A stretch of 39,510 nucleotides of DNA, taken from positions 1 through 39,510 of the forward strand of contig WSYA01000016.1 of assembly GCA_009773615.1 (NCBI GenBank). Direction: 5' to 3'. A model generated the notes under the pieces. The model was not told the DNA's origin. It did not search any database and worked only from the letters and a program-made list of their open reading frames with translations. The translations under genes and the position numbers were made by a program. This DNA comes from Gallionellaceae bacterium. GTDB lineage: Bacteria; Pseudomonadota; Gammaproteobacteria; Burkholderiales; Gallionellaceae. This document shows positions 11,149-19,267 of the stretch, piece by piece (position 1 is the first letter of the stretch; every line of letters starts with the position of its first letter).

Positions 11149-11781
11149 CTACATCAACCCCATGTTGCGCGCCTGCAGCGCCGCTTCGGCGCGCGAGGAG
11201 ATATTGAGCTTGCGATAGATGTTCTTCACATGGTCGCCCACTGTGTGATGGGAGATACCCATCTCCTGCGCGATGGCTGCGATACTGATGCCAAGCGCCA
11301 GCTGCCCCAGTACCTCGCGTTCGCGGGGGGATAGCAGGTTCTTCTGTTCTTCCTGTACCGCATCCGGTATTCCCCGGAAGTGGCTCAGCATGCGCCGTGC
11401 GACCGAGGGTGACAGCGGCGGCCGCCCTTCGCGTATGCCTTGCAGTTGTCTCGCCAACACCTCGGGCGCTTCATCCTTCAACAAATAGCCGTGGGCACCG
11501 GCACGCAAGGCCGGGAACAGGTGATCGTCGTCGTCGAAGATGGTCGCAACGACGAGGGTGCAGGCGGGACATGCCATCGCCATCTTTTGGATCACATCGA
11601 TGCCTGATCCATCCGGCAATGACAGATCTATCAGCGCCAGTTGAAAGCATTCCGTGGCTTGCACCAGCGCGCTCTTCACATCAGCTACGCATACGCACTC
11701 GATACCGGGGAAGGCTACCGCCGCAAGTTCGCACAGCATCTCCTGCGATTCCGGCATGTCTTCGAGGATGAGCGCTTTCAT
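11149..11781 (-). CDS. NarL/FixJ-type response regulator
   Basis: A 210-residue two-component regulator. The N-terminal receiver (residues 1-120) has the acidic pair near E7-D8 and the phosphoacceptor D52 in ALIDLSLPDGSG. The C-terminal LuxR-type helix-turn-helix is at about residues 149-205 (LSPREREVLGQLALG ... HHTVGDHVKNIYRKL). Its ATG overlaps the stop of the sensor kinase gene by four bases (ATGA), so the two are translated together. It is predicted to be phosphorylated by that kinase. A candidate target is the divergent pair of secreted-protein genes beginning at 14094; this is inferred from position only. Confidence 0.93.
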   Translation of the reverse strand: MKALILEDMPESQEMLCELAAVAFPGIECVCVADVKSALVQATECFQLALIDLSLPDGSGIDVIQKMAMACPACTLVVATIFDDDDHLFPALRAGAHGYLLKDEAPEVLARQLQGIREGRPPLSPSVARRMLSHFRGIPDAVQEEQKNLLSPREREVLGQLALGISIAAIAQEMGISHHTVGDHVKNIYRKLNISSRAEAALQARNMGLM

Positions 11782-13925
11782 GGATTGATCCCTTTCAACG
11801 GCACCGACATCTGCAGGCTCACCACATCATCCAGCGCGGTGATGGTCAGCGTGCCACTCAGATCATGCAGCCGCCCGCGTATGCTGCGCAGCCCGTAACC
11901 TTCCTGCCACTGCGCCGGGTCGCCACGTCTGCCGTCGTTCACCACGGCCAGTTCCAGTTCCTCCCCATCCGCGAGAACACGGACGACGACCTGCGCTGGC
12001 GAGGCATGTTTAAGTGCGTTGGTTACCGCTTCGCGCAATACCGAACCGAGCGCAGCCTTGATGCGTGGCTGCAGATTCAAACTCGGCAGTTTACCCTGTT
12101 GCCATTCCAGCACCACCCCCGCCGCCGCACAGCGGGCATCGATCTCGGCACGCCAATCGGCCAACGCCTCTTGAAGCGGGGCGGGTGGCGCGTCGATGGC
12201 GGCGATGGCAGAACGCAGGTCCTTCATCGCATCGCGAGCAATATCCGCATCGGGCGAACCGCGCAGGTGATGGATGAGCCGTAGCAGGCGCGCGCCGATG
12301 TTGTCATGCAGGTCACGCGCAAGACGTTGTCTCTCCTGCTGTACCCCGCGTTCGTAACCTTCGCGCCCGGTCATCACCTGCTCGACCAGATGGCACAGCG
12401 TGGCGGCGAAACTTGCATCGCGCGTGGAGAACAGTCGCCGACCACCTGCCGCGAAACGTAAAGTGCGCGATTGCAAGCCGCCGGATGCCGGAATCCACAA
12501 TGCGAGACCATCGTCGCGCACGGTCGCGACGGGATAAGCCGATTCTTCTCTTCGTATCTCGAGCGGATCGAACATGCGGCGCAGCACGGTATCCCAATGC
12601 GTCTCGCGTTCGTCGACTCCGGCGACGAACGCCAGTTCCGACAGTTGCGGCAGCAGGATTTCCAGCCGCACCACATTACTGTTCACGATGCGCTGCCACA
12701 GCCACTGGCGGAACGGAAAATACAGCCAGCCTGCAATCAATAGTGAGCCGCCGAGCGACAGAGCCTGCTCGATGCCCGCCAGAATCAACAGAGCGTCGAG
12801 CGAGATCACGGCGGTCGCCCCGGCGATGCACAACAAGATGCGATAAGCCCATTCGTCCATGTCGAACAGGCGGTAGCGACGCAGACCCAGAGCGATGCCC
12901 GCATACATGATGAGGAAAAAACCGAAGGCGTAACCCTGCGACAACTGCGGCGGCAGGCCCAACGCGCTCTGGGCGACGACCACCATGATGAACAGGCTAC
13001 ACCCCAGCAAAGTCGTAAAAATGAACCAGCGCAAGGCGGCGCGTTCCAGCGGTTGGCGATAACTCTTTCGCCACTGGATGAAAGCGAACGAGATCGCAAG
13101 CAGCAACTCGGTCATCAGCGGGATGCGAAAACCCCAGTCGGAATCGGGCGCCCAGCGGAATATTTCGGCCAGATACCAAATGCCAAATAATGCCGGGATG
13201 CATAACAGATATAACGGCCGCACCAGCGGACGCGGATAGCAGATGAACAGAGCGACCAGCGCCATGCCGAAGGCGGTGGAACCGAAATGGTTGAGTGCGC
13301 TGAGCAGCCTGAACAAACCCTCGGACAGCGCCAGTTCACGCGTGCTGTAGATAGCCGCGCTTGAGGTTGCGAATGGGAAGGCGAGTCCAGTCAGCGCAAA
13401 CATGCGTGCGCCCCATACCTGCGGGCGCAATAGATAGACCCATCCGGCGATCAACAGGCTGGCGAAACCGGCAACGATCTGGAACCAGAACACCGGCGGC
13501 AGGGAGCGCAACGGGCGCTTGCCGGGGATCAGCATTGCCTCGCCAGCCTTGCCGTCCGCCGCTACCCATTGGATACGCACTTCGCCCGAGCGCAGGATCG
13601 CATCCAGCTGCGCCTGACGGGAGAAGAAAACTTCCATCTCCTCGTAGGTATCGTAGAAGTCCGGCTCCTCGATGATATCCATCGGCTGCAACGCGATGCG
13701 TCTGCCATCACGCCCTAGTATGCTTTGCGCGATCACCCCTTCAGGGATGTCCGCGCGTCCTTCTGCCACAGTAACTATCACCACCCCCTTACCCGAATCC
13801 GCCAGGCCGAAATTCACGCCCAACCACGGCTGCTGCAAGGCAAGCCATATCGTGAAGCCTGCCGTGGCTAGGATCACCACCCACAGGGCATACATGTGGC
13901 GCGTAGGTCTTTTCAACAGGCTCAT
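11778..13925 (-). CDS. Membrane sensor histidine kinase (HisKA_3 type)
   Basis: A 715-residue sensor. One N-terminal transmembrane segment (about 13-32) is followed by a periplasmic stretch of roughly 130 residues, possibly PDZ-like. Then comes a block of about eight hydrophobic segments (residues 160-400), a cytoplasmic linker, and a NarX/DesK-type kinase core: phosphoacceptor H540 in QRLARDLHDNIGARLL, N box REAVTNALKHAS and the GYGLRSIRGRL G box. The membrane block resembles the 7TM-type sensor modules, but I cannot name the ligand. It overlaps the response regulator by four bases. It is transcribed divergently from the 14094 gene across a 168-base gap. The kinase core is secure; the sensor assignment is descriptive. 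Confidence 0.88.
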   Translation of the reverse strand: MSLLKRPTRHMYALWVVILATAGFTIWLALQQPWLGVNFGLADSGKGVVIVTVAEGRADIPEGVIAQSILGRDGRRIALQPMDIIEEPDFYDTYEEMEVFFSRQAQLDAILRSGEVRIQWVAADGKAGEAMLIPGKRPLRSLPPVFWFQIVAGFASLLIAGWVYLLRPQVWGARMFALTGLAFPFATSSAAIYSTRELALSEGLFRLLSALNHFGSTAFGMALVALFICYPRPLVRPLYLLCIPALFGIWYLAEIFRWAPDSDWGFRIPLMTELLLAISFAFIQWRKSYRQPLERAALRWFIFTTLLGCSLFIMVVVAQSALGLPPQLSQGYAFGFFLIMYAGIALGLRRYRLFDMDEWAYRILLCIAGATAVISLDALLILAGIEQALSLGGSLLIAGWLYFPFRQWLWQRIVNSNVVRLEILLPQLSELAFVAGVDERETHWDTVLRRMFDPLEIRREESAYPVATVRDDGLALWIPASGGLQSRTLRFAAGGRRLFSTRDASFAATLCHLVEQVMTGREGYERGVQQERQRLARDLHDNIGARLLRLIHHLRGSPDADIARDAMKDLRSAIAAIDAPPAPLQEALADWRAEIDARCAAAGVVLEWQQGKLPSLNLQPRIKAALGSVLREAVTNALKHASPAQVVVRVLADGEELELAVVNDGRRGDPAQWQEGYGLRSIRGRLHDLSGTLTITALDDVVSLQMSVPLKGINP

Positions 13926-14009
13926 GGTCTTTATCGGTGTCCCGAAATATGAAGTTGGAGGACTCTACCAAATATCCGACCGAATACCACCCCCCGTGTT
14001 CTCGGGATT

Positions 14010-14029
14010 GTGTGCGGCTTTATGCACAC
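14010..14029. promoter_or_regulatory. Inverted repeat in the divergent intergenic region (possible operator)
   Basis: GTGTGC at 14010-14015 is matched by GCACAC at 14024-14029 across an eight-base spacer. It lies between the sensor kinase start (13925) and the secreted-protein start (14094), where a LuxR-type regulator dimer could bind. It is only six bases per arm and could be chance. Confidence 0.3.
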
Positions 14030-14093
14030 CTAAAATTCCCTTGCAAGCTACAGGCTAATTCTTTCACCCATTTTCGTATTCAGGGAGCGCAAC

Positions 14094-15161
14094 ATGCATT
14101 CGACTTCGATCCGCAGATTTCTTGCAGCCTTCGCGTTGCTCACTTTCACCTTCTCCGTCACCGCGCAGGCCAAGGATGACTTCACGGATCAGAATCTGTC
14201 CAAGCTGAAGAAGCACGGCATCAAACAACTGGTCGTGCCCTACTTCAAGGTCAATGTGCATACCAAACTGAACAAGACCGCACGGGCCAAGAGCGGACTG
14301 TTCGGCGGCGGCAATGCATCCGCCAAAGTCGCCATGTTCACTGAATGGAACGACCCGGATTTGAAGATGCTGCAACAGGTCGCGGACGATGCCTGGCAGG
14401 CTTTCGAGAAGCAACTCACTGCGGCCGGTTTTGAGGTCGTGCCCCTGTCCAAAGTGATTGCCAGCGCTGCTTTCGGAAAGATCAACGGCAGCATTGCGCC
14501 AGTCAAAGACGGCGACATGATCTCGCTGGCCCCCGCCAGCATGAAGGTGTATGACCCGGGCGGCAAGATCGATCCCAACGGCAGCTTCTTCCTTGGCATG
14601 GCCAATCTCAACCAGAAGCTGGAATCGGACATCGCGCGCGAGATAGTCAGCTCCATGGACAATGTTGCGGTGGTGCGCATCACGCTCAATCTGGCTTACG
14701 GTGCCTTCGAGACCGAAGTGGATTCCAACACTGCGATGGGCAGCTCGGACCGCGATACCGCCTCCGCGAAGGTAGCCTTCATCCCCGCGATCTCGATCAA
14801 ACCCTCTTCGCCGACGGTCACACCCGAGATCACCGGCATCGAGCTCCAGACCAACTTCGATACCTCCAAGCTGCCGAACGGCTCCGAATTCAGCATGCCC
14901 AAGGATTTCACCCGCGTACAGCTGACGACGCCGCTCGTCGGCGACAAGAAGGTCAGCGCGCTTGAGGAGATCACCACTTCCGGCGAGAAGACCGGCGCAG
15001 GCGCAGTCGCCCTGCTCGGCGCGATGATGGGACAGGGTTCCAGCCTTGAGGTGGGAAAATATGTGGCCAAGGTGGACGGTAAAGCATTCACCACCGAGTC
15101 GAAGAAGGAGATCGGCAAACTGGCAGAGTTGATCGGCCAAAAAATCGCCGTAAACAAATAA
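14094..15161 (+). CDS. Secreted protein of unknown function (first of a pair)
   Basis: A 355-residue protein with a clear Sec signal peptide: MHSTSIRRF, a hydrophobic core, and cleavage expected after VTAQA near residue 26. The mature part is rich in lysine, serine and threonine with alternating beta-like stretches (QLVVPYFKVNVHTK, DNVAVVRITLNLAYG). It has no cysteines or transmembrane helices in the mature region and no motif I know. GGGAG at 14083-14087 precedes ATG 14094. The next gene encodes another secreted protein 49 bases downstream, so the two probably form an operon. Divergence from a histidine kinase/response regulator pair suggests regulated expression, but that is inference. Confidence 0.8.
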   Translation: MHSTSIRRFLAAFALLTFTFSVTAQAKDDFTDQNLSKLKKHGIKQLVVPYFKVNVHTKLNKTARAKSGLFGGGNASAKVAMFTEWNDPDLKMLQQVADDAWQAFEKQLTAAGFEVVPLSKVIASAAFGKINGSIAPVKDGDMISLAPASMKVYDPGGKIDPNGSFFLGMANLNQKLESDIAREIVSSMDNVAVVRITLNLAYGAFETEVDSNTAMGSSDRDTASAKVAFIPAISIKPSSPTVTPEITGIELQTNFDTSKLPNGSEFSMPKDFTRVQLTTPLVGDKKVSALEEITTSGEKTGAGAVALLGAMMGQGSSLEVGKYVAKVDGKAFTTESKKEIGKLAELIGQKIAVNK

Positions 15162-15210
15162 CCCACTATCACAGGCACCTTGACCGTGGCCTGATTATTT
15201 GGAGGAACAT

Positions 15211-16293
15211 ATGAATCCCGCTTTCAGAATCCCTGCGGTGCTCCTGATCGGATGCGCACTTTCATCCCCGGCGCTCGCTGCAGATCCGAAGTTCTACAAG
15301 TTCGGCGATTTTTCCAAGGCAATAGGCCAGGCCTGCGGGGAGCGTTGGAAACGCAACGGTGGCAATGAAAGCAGAACGCCCACGCCGCAGGTGTGCGACC
15401 CGAGGACCAGCCAGGTGCAGGCGCAGAGTGCCCGCGAAGGCGCATGGCGACTCAATCTGGCGACGATATGCAACATCGAGGCCTCCTGGTATGCGGCGGG
15501 TAACCTCCGCCCAATGATGTCCTACAAGGCTCCCGCCGTGGTGGAGAATTACGGTGACCACATGACCTTCACCTTCCTGTCGCAGGCCGTGCTGGATGAA
15601 GAGGTGCCCCTGGTGGAGAAGGAGATCAAGGACAGACGCGAAGAGATGTCTAAAGAATACAAGGACACGCAGGTGCAGTTGATCCGCGCCAACGGTACTT
15701 ATGCCATCGTGGCCCAGACCGACTTCGCCAAGGGCATGGATAACGACGACATCGCGGATCGCATCGTCTGGCTGACTGGCCACGCACAGTTCCTGATGTG
15801 CGACATCACCAACGGTCAGGAAAAAACGCGTATGGCGCTGTGGGATCGGCTCAAGGGCGAGAAGCTGGTGTCGCTGAACAAGACCGAGTTCTACACGCTC
15901 AACCCGATCCTGCACGAGGGTTACGGCGAGGTGGACGGTAACGGCAAGAATGGAAACTGGGGCACAGTTTATAAACAGTACAGGATATGGGTGGAGAATT
16001 ACGGCGACAAGATGGTGTTATGGGTCGCCGTGCCGCATAAGAATACGGATTCCGACGCAGTGAAGGCCAAGGCACTGGCTGCTCTCGAAAAGTGGGTGGG
16101 CAAGAACAAGTTTGAAGACGCCGAACAGATGCAGACGCTATGGATCGACAAGTGGGTGTGGGTCGGTGCGCACTATCCGTACAAAGGACTAACCGGAAAG
16201 GAGGTGATGAACCTGGTCAAGGATTTTGAGAAGGAATACGCGCCCGAGACAGCCGATGACCTGCGGGACGAGCTGGAAGACTTCAACCTGTAA
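15211..16293 (+). CDS. Secreted protein of unknown function (second of a pair)
   Basis: A 360-residue protein with a signal peptide (MNPAFRIP, hydrophobic core, cleavage near SSPALA-A at residues 24-25). GGAGGA at 15201-15206 fixes the start at ATG 15211; the TTG at 15199 would place the ribosome site inside the gene. The mature protein seems to contain a repeated unit: VVENYGDHMTFTF near residue 110 and WVENYGDKMVLWV near residue 265 look like corresponding strands of two similar domains. The middle is charged and helical. Two cysteine pairs (around residues 37 and 54, and 90 and 193) could form disulfides. I do not recognise the family. It is likely co-transcribed with the gene at 14094. 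Confidence 0.8.
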   Translation: MNPAFRIPAVLLIGCALSSPALAADPKFYKFGDFSKAIGQACGERWKRNGGNESRTPTPQVCDPRTSQVQAQSAREGAWRLNLATICNIEASWYAAGNLRPMMSYKAPAVVENYGDHMTFTFLSQAVLDEEVPLVEKEIKDRREEMSKEYKDTQVQLIRANGTYAIVAQTDFAKGMDNDDIADRIVWLTGHAQFLMCDITNGQEKTRMALWDRLKGEKLVSLNKTEFYTLNPILHEGYGEVDGNGKNGNWGTVYKQYRIWVENYGDKMVLWVAVPHKNTDSDAVKAKALAALEKWVGKNKFEDAEQMQTLWIDKWVWVGAHYPYKGLTGKEVMNLVKDFEKEYAPETADDLRDELEDFNL

Positions 16294-16318
16294 ATCAGTT
16301 TTGCCCTCCACCTGAATC

Positions 16319-16352
16319 TGCCCGCACCGCTTGTGCGGGCAAATACGCTTTT
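16319..16352 (+). terminator. Hairpin terminator after the secreted-protein pair
   Basis: A nine-base-pair perfect stem, TGCCCGCAC at 16319-16327 and GTGCGGGCA at 16333-16341, with a five-base loop lies 25 bases after the stop at 16293. The T-run (TTTT at 16349-16352) is displaced a few bases from the stem, so it may be a weak or factor-assisted terminator. Confidence 0.55.
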
Positions 16353-16440
16353 CTGCGAGCAGCCCACTCGGCAACTCCCGTTGACGCTGTACTGGCATTT
16401 CTATACAGTCGCGCCTGCAATTGTTGATTTCACATCAACG

Positions 16441-16541
16441 CCTGCAAGGGCAAACCCGTTGAAAAGCGGGGGCGCAAAGCTTCCGGGCTAAGGGACAAGT
16501 TCCTATTCGATAGCAATCGAGTGCCAGCGGGGTCGCCAGAT
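16441..16541 (+). ncRNA. Cyclic-di-GMP-I (GEMM) riboswitch 1
   Basis: The conserved class I core is present in order: AAGGGCAAACC at 16446-16456, a hairpin closed by a GAAA tetraloop (stem CCCGTT/AGCGGG, 16455-16470), GGCGCAAAGC at 16471-16480, CCGGGCTAA at 16483-16491, a second hairpin at 16507-16520 (TCGAT/ATCGA), and AGCGGGGTCGCCAG at 16526-16539. In the family, one c-di-GMP binds between the helices and the tetraloop docks into a receptor. It lies 127 bases upstream of the histidine kinase start in the same orientation, so it should control the kinase-regulator operon. Whether ligand turns it on or off is not evident. Confidence 0.92.
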
Positions 16542-16604
16542 GACTGCACTCTCATCGCGCCGCACTCCCGGTTTCTTTGCTTCAGTCTTCCCAGCTTATG
16601 TGCA

Positions 16605-16659
16605 GCGTAATACGCTTGACTTAAATTAAGAGCGTAATACGCATGACTTAAATTTAAGG
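16605..16659 (+). repeat. Two tandem 27-base repeats containing nested palindromes
   Basis: Copy 1 (16605-16631) and copy 2 (16632-16658) share GCGTAATACGC, then one differing base, then TGACTTAAATT. Each holds a GCGTA-A-TACGC inverted repeat and a CTTAAATTAAG/CTTAAATTTAAG palindrome. In copy 2 the palindrome runs into the AAGGA ribosome-binding site at 16655-16659, seven bases before ATG 16667. This is the segment between the riboswitch and the kinase, so it may be the expression platform or an operator. Confidence 0.7.
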
Positions 16660-16666
16660 ATGAATC

Positions 16667-17356
16667 ATGGAACAAGAAGATATCAATTTTTCCGATTTTA
16701 TTGCTTCGTCGACGCACGATATGAAAAATTCGCTGAATATCCAGATCGGATTTCTAGAGGAATTGATGGGCGAATGCCGCGGCAAAATCGATGCATCGAT
16801 GTTAAATCAGCTCGGCCGCACGATCTATGAGGCCAACCGGATGAATGTAAATCTGGTTCAAATCTTGAGTCTTTACAAACTCGGCAAGTCTATCTATCCG
16901 ATAGATATTGCAGAGCAATCGGTCAATGAAGTTCTGCAAGAAGTGATGCTGCAGAATGAATCCATCATGAGCTACAAAGGGATCACCGTCACCGTGGCAT
17001 GTGATGAAAACTGCTACTGGTATTTTGACCGCGATCTGGTAACCGGCGTTCTGGTCAATGCGCTCAACAATGCCTATAACTACACAAAAGATAAAATACG
17101 CATCGCGGCACACACCCGGGACGGCATGCTGGAGATACGCGTGGAAGACAACGGCAAAGGTTACCCGGAAAGTCTGTTGCTGGAAAATATCACGGAAAAT
17201 AAAGGTGTCAGTTTTTCCACCGGCAGCACTGGCTTAGGTTTCTACTTCTCCTCCAAAGTGGCCGGGATGCACAAAAATGCAGGAAAACAGGGTTCGCTGT
17301 CCATAGAGAACGGCGGTGCCTACAACGGCGGATGTTTCGTGCTGGCGCTGCCATAA
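16667..17356 (+). CDS. Cytosolic histidine kinase without a sensor domain
   Basis: A 229-residue soluble kinase. The dimerisation/phosphoacceptor helix starts almost at the N-terminus with H17 in SSTHDMKNSLN. The ATPase domain has an N box LVNALNNAYNYTKD, G1 VEDNGKGYPE and G2 GSTGLGFYF. There is no transmembrane segment, PAS or other input domain, so its signal must come from a partner or from expression level. AAGGA at 16655-16659 supports the start. It is followed 62 bases later by a receiver-TPR protein, its likely partner. It is preceded by a c-di-GMP riboswitch, linking its synthesis to the second messenger rather than to an extracellular ligand. Confidence 0.9.
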   Translation: MEQEDINFSDFIASSTHDMKNSLNIQIGFLEELMGECRGKIDASMLNQLGRTIYEANRMNVNLVQILSLYKLGKSIYPIDIAEQSVNEVLQEVMLQNESIMSYKGITVTVACDENCYWYFDRDLVTGVLVNALNNAYNYTKDKIRIAAHTRDGMLEIRVEDNGKGYPESLLLENITENKGVSFSTGSTGLGFYFSSKVAGMHKNAGKQGSLSIENGGAYNGGCFVLALP

Positions 17357-17418
17357 CAGCCCCCCCCCGGATCGTCCGACTTTATATCTATCCAGACCTT
17401 ACGCTTCCCGGGAATATC

Positions 17419-19035
17419 ATGGCAACTTCATTAAAACAATCCACCACACTGGTCATCGACGACTTTCAGAGCATGCGCGCCATGGTGGTGACCTTCCTCA
17501 AGGCCATGGGCATGACCAGCATAGACAATGTGGGTACAGCGAAGGAGGCCATTGCGCTACTGGCATCAAAGAAATACGACATCGTGATCTGTGACTACAA
17601 TCTGGGTCATGGCCAAAACGGCCAACAAATCCTCGAAGAAGCCCGATACAAAAATTTCATAGGCTACTCCACTATTTGGATCATGGTCACGGCGGAAAAG
17701 ACCATGGATATGTTCATGGGCGCGGCGGAAACCAAGCCCGACGATTACCTGTTAAAACCGATCACCGAATCCTTGCTGGAGGCGCGACTCAACAAATTGA
17801 TCGAAAAAAAGCTATCGCTGGCACCCATCGAAAAAGCCTCCAAAGCCAAAGACTACCTGCGCGCGGTCGCCCTGTGCGACGAACAGCTCAAGACCCCTTC
17901 GAGCAACGCGCAGGAACTCCAGCGCATCAAAGGCGAGCTGCTGATGGCCTCGGGTGATTTTTCCGCCGCCAAGGCATTTTTCGAAAGCGTTCTGGCCGTG
18001 CGCAGCATGCCTTGGGCAAAGACCGGCTTGGGTCGTGCGCATTTCATGACCAAGGATTTTATCCGTGCCAAGGAAATATTCCAGGAAGTTCTGGAGGAGA
18101 ACAAGATGTATCTGGAGGCGGCAGACTGGCTGTCGAAAACCCACGACGAGCTCGGCGATCTGGAGCAGGCCCAGACAGTTCTGGCCAAGGCTATGGAGCT
18201 TTCTCCCAACGCATCGGCCAGACAAAAGAGCTTGGCGGATGCGGCGTATAAAAACGGCGCACTCGATCTGGCGCATGCCTCATATGAAAAAGCGATTAAG
18301 CTCAGCGAGCATTCTATTCATAAGAGTGCCAGCACCTATGCCGGATTGGCAAAGGTGCTGACCGCCAAGGATGACCCGCAGGAAGCCTTGAAAGTGTTGG
18401 GCCGCAGCCGCAGCGAATTCAAGGGCAATGCCGAGGCCGACCTGCAAACGGCAGTGATCGAAGGCATGGCCTACCAGAAAATGGGGCAGCCGGAGAAGGC
18501 CGCAGCGGCGATTGCAGTTGCAGAGGAGTTGCTACGCAGCCAGCCCGCCAGCGTCAATCCGGCCACCGCGATGGACATGGCGAATGCTCTGTTCAGCCTC
18601 GGGCAAAAAGACAAAGCCTGTGCCTTGGTTGAAAGCATGGTCAAAAACAATCACGAAAATGCCGCCATCATCAAAATGGCCGAAGCTGTGTTCGATAAGG
18701 CTGGCATTGGCGTCGAGGGTGCCGAACGCATCAAAAAATCCACCCAGGAAGTCATCAACATCAACAATCAGGGCGTTGTTCTCGCCAACGAAGGCAAATA
18801 CGAGGAAGGCATCAAGCTCATGAGGCAGGCGCTGCAGGCGCTTCCGAACAGCGACCTCATGATCACCAATTTATGCGGCATGATGATCGGGCTGATGAGC
18901 AAAAATGGCAAGGATGACCGCCTGATATTCGAAGCTCGGGAGCTGCTTGATCGGGTGAATAAACTCAATCCGTCCAACAAGAAATACAACACCTATATGA
19001 GCATTCTGAACAAGCTTTCTTCGCCGTCAAATTGA
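17419..19035 (+). CDS. Response regulator with receiver and tetratricopeptide repeats
   Basis: A 538-residue protein. Residues 8-125 are a receiver domain with acidic pair D14-D15, phosphoacceptor D59 in VICDYNLG, T91 and K113 in YLLKPI. From about residue 130 to the end there are helical TPR-like repeats (for example EAADWLSKTHDELGDLEQAQ and GVVLANEGKYEEGIKLMRQ). There is no DNA-binding or enzymatic output domain, so signalling is probably by protein-protein contact. ATG 17419 is chosen because the receiver fold begins a few residues later; the open frame extends upstream to 17332 into the kinase 3' end. A second c-di-GMP riboswitch begins within about 30 bases of its stop. Confidence 0.92.
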   Translation: MATSLKQSTTLVIDDFQSMRAMVVTFLKAMGMTSIDNVGTAKEAIALLASKKYDIVICDYNLGHGQNGQQILEEARYKNFIGYSTIWIMVTAEKTMDMFMGAAETKPDDYLLKPITESLLEARLNKLIEKKLSLAPIEKASKAKDYLRAVALCDEQLKTPSSNAQELQRIKGELLMASGDFSAAKAFFESVLAVRSMPWAKTGLGRAHFMTKDFIRAKEIFQEVLEENKMYLEAADWLSKTHDELGDLEQAQTVLAKAMELSPNASARQKSLADAAYKNGALDLAHASYEKAIKLSEHSIHKSASTYAGLAKVLTAKDDPQEALKVLGRSRSEFKGNAEADLQTAVIEGMAYQKMGQPEKAAAAIAVAEELLRSQPASVNPATAMDMANALFSLGQKDKACALVESMVKNNHENAAIIKMAEAVFDKAGIGVEGAERIKKSTQEVININNQGVVLANEGKYEEGIKLMRQALQALPNSDLMITNLCGMMIGLMSKNGKDDRLIFEARELLDRVNKLNPSNKKYNTYMSILNKLSSPSN

Positions 19036-19061
19036 TGCAGTTGCAGATGTAACGCTTCACA

Positions 19062-19162
19062 GTACCAAGGGCAAACCCGTCGCAAGGCGGGGACGCAAAA
19101 CTTCCGGGCTAAAGGACAAGTTCCTAGTTGACAACAGTTGAGTGCCAGCGGGGTCGCCAGGT
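19062..19162 (+). ncRNA. Cyclic-di-GMP-I (GEMM) riboswitch 2, with no downstream gene
   Basis: It shows the same core as the copy at 16441: AAGGGCAAACC (19067-19077), stem CCCGTC/GGCGGG closed by a GCAA tetraloop (19076-19091), GACGCAAAAC, CCGGGCTAA, second hairpin 19128-19141, and AGCGGGGTCGCCAG ending at 19160. By hand alignment the 95-base cores differ at 12 positions. At least two pairs of changes compensate (T-A to C-G in both hairpins), which indicates a folded, selected RNA. It lies just past the TPR regulator stop in the same orientation. The next gene, trkH, is on the other strand, converging, with its stop at 19268. Confidence 0.9.
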
Positions 19163-19267
19163 TAACCAGTATTCCACCGTCGTCCGTCCGGAGATTTTGC
19201 ATAATTTTTACGCGGGGTCGGAATGAACGGGTCAGTCGAACCATAACCGCAATTTAAATAGCTGAGA

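Noticed and set aside
14064..15140. A minus-strand open frame of 358 codons opposite the first secreted protein
   Set aside because: The plus-strand gene has a ribosome-binding site and a signal peptide. The antisense product has no recognisable feature.
19223..19246. A seven-codon ORF (MNGSVEP) downstream of the second riboswitch
   Set aside because: It has only a weak ribosome-binding site and no sign of conservation. It is too short to support as the riboswitch target.
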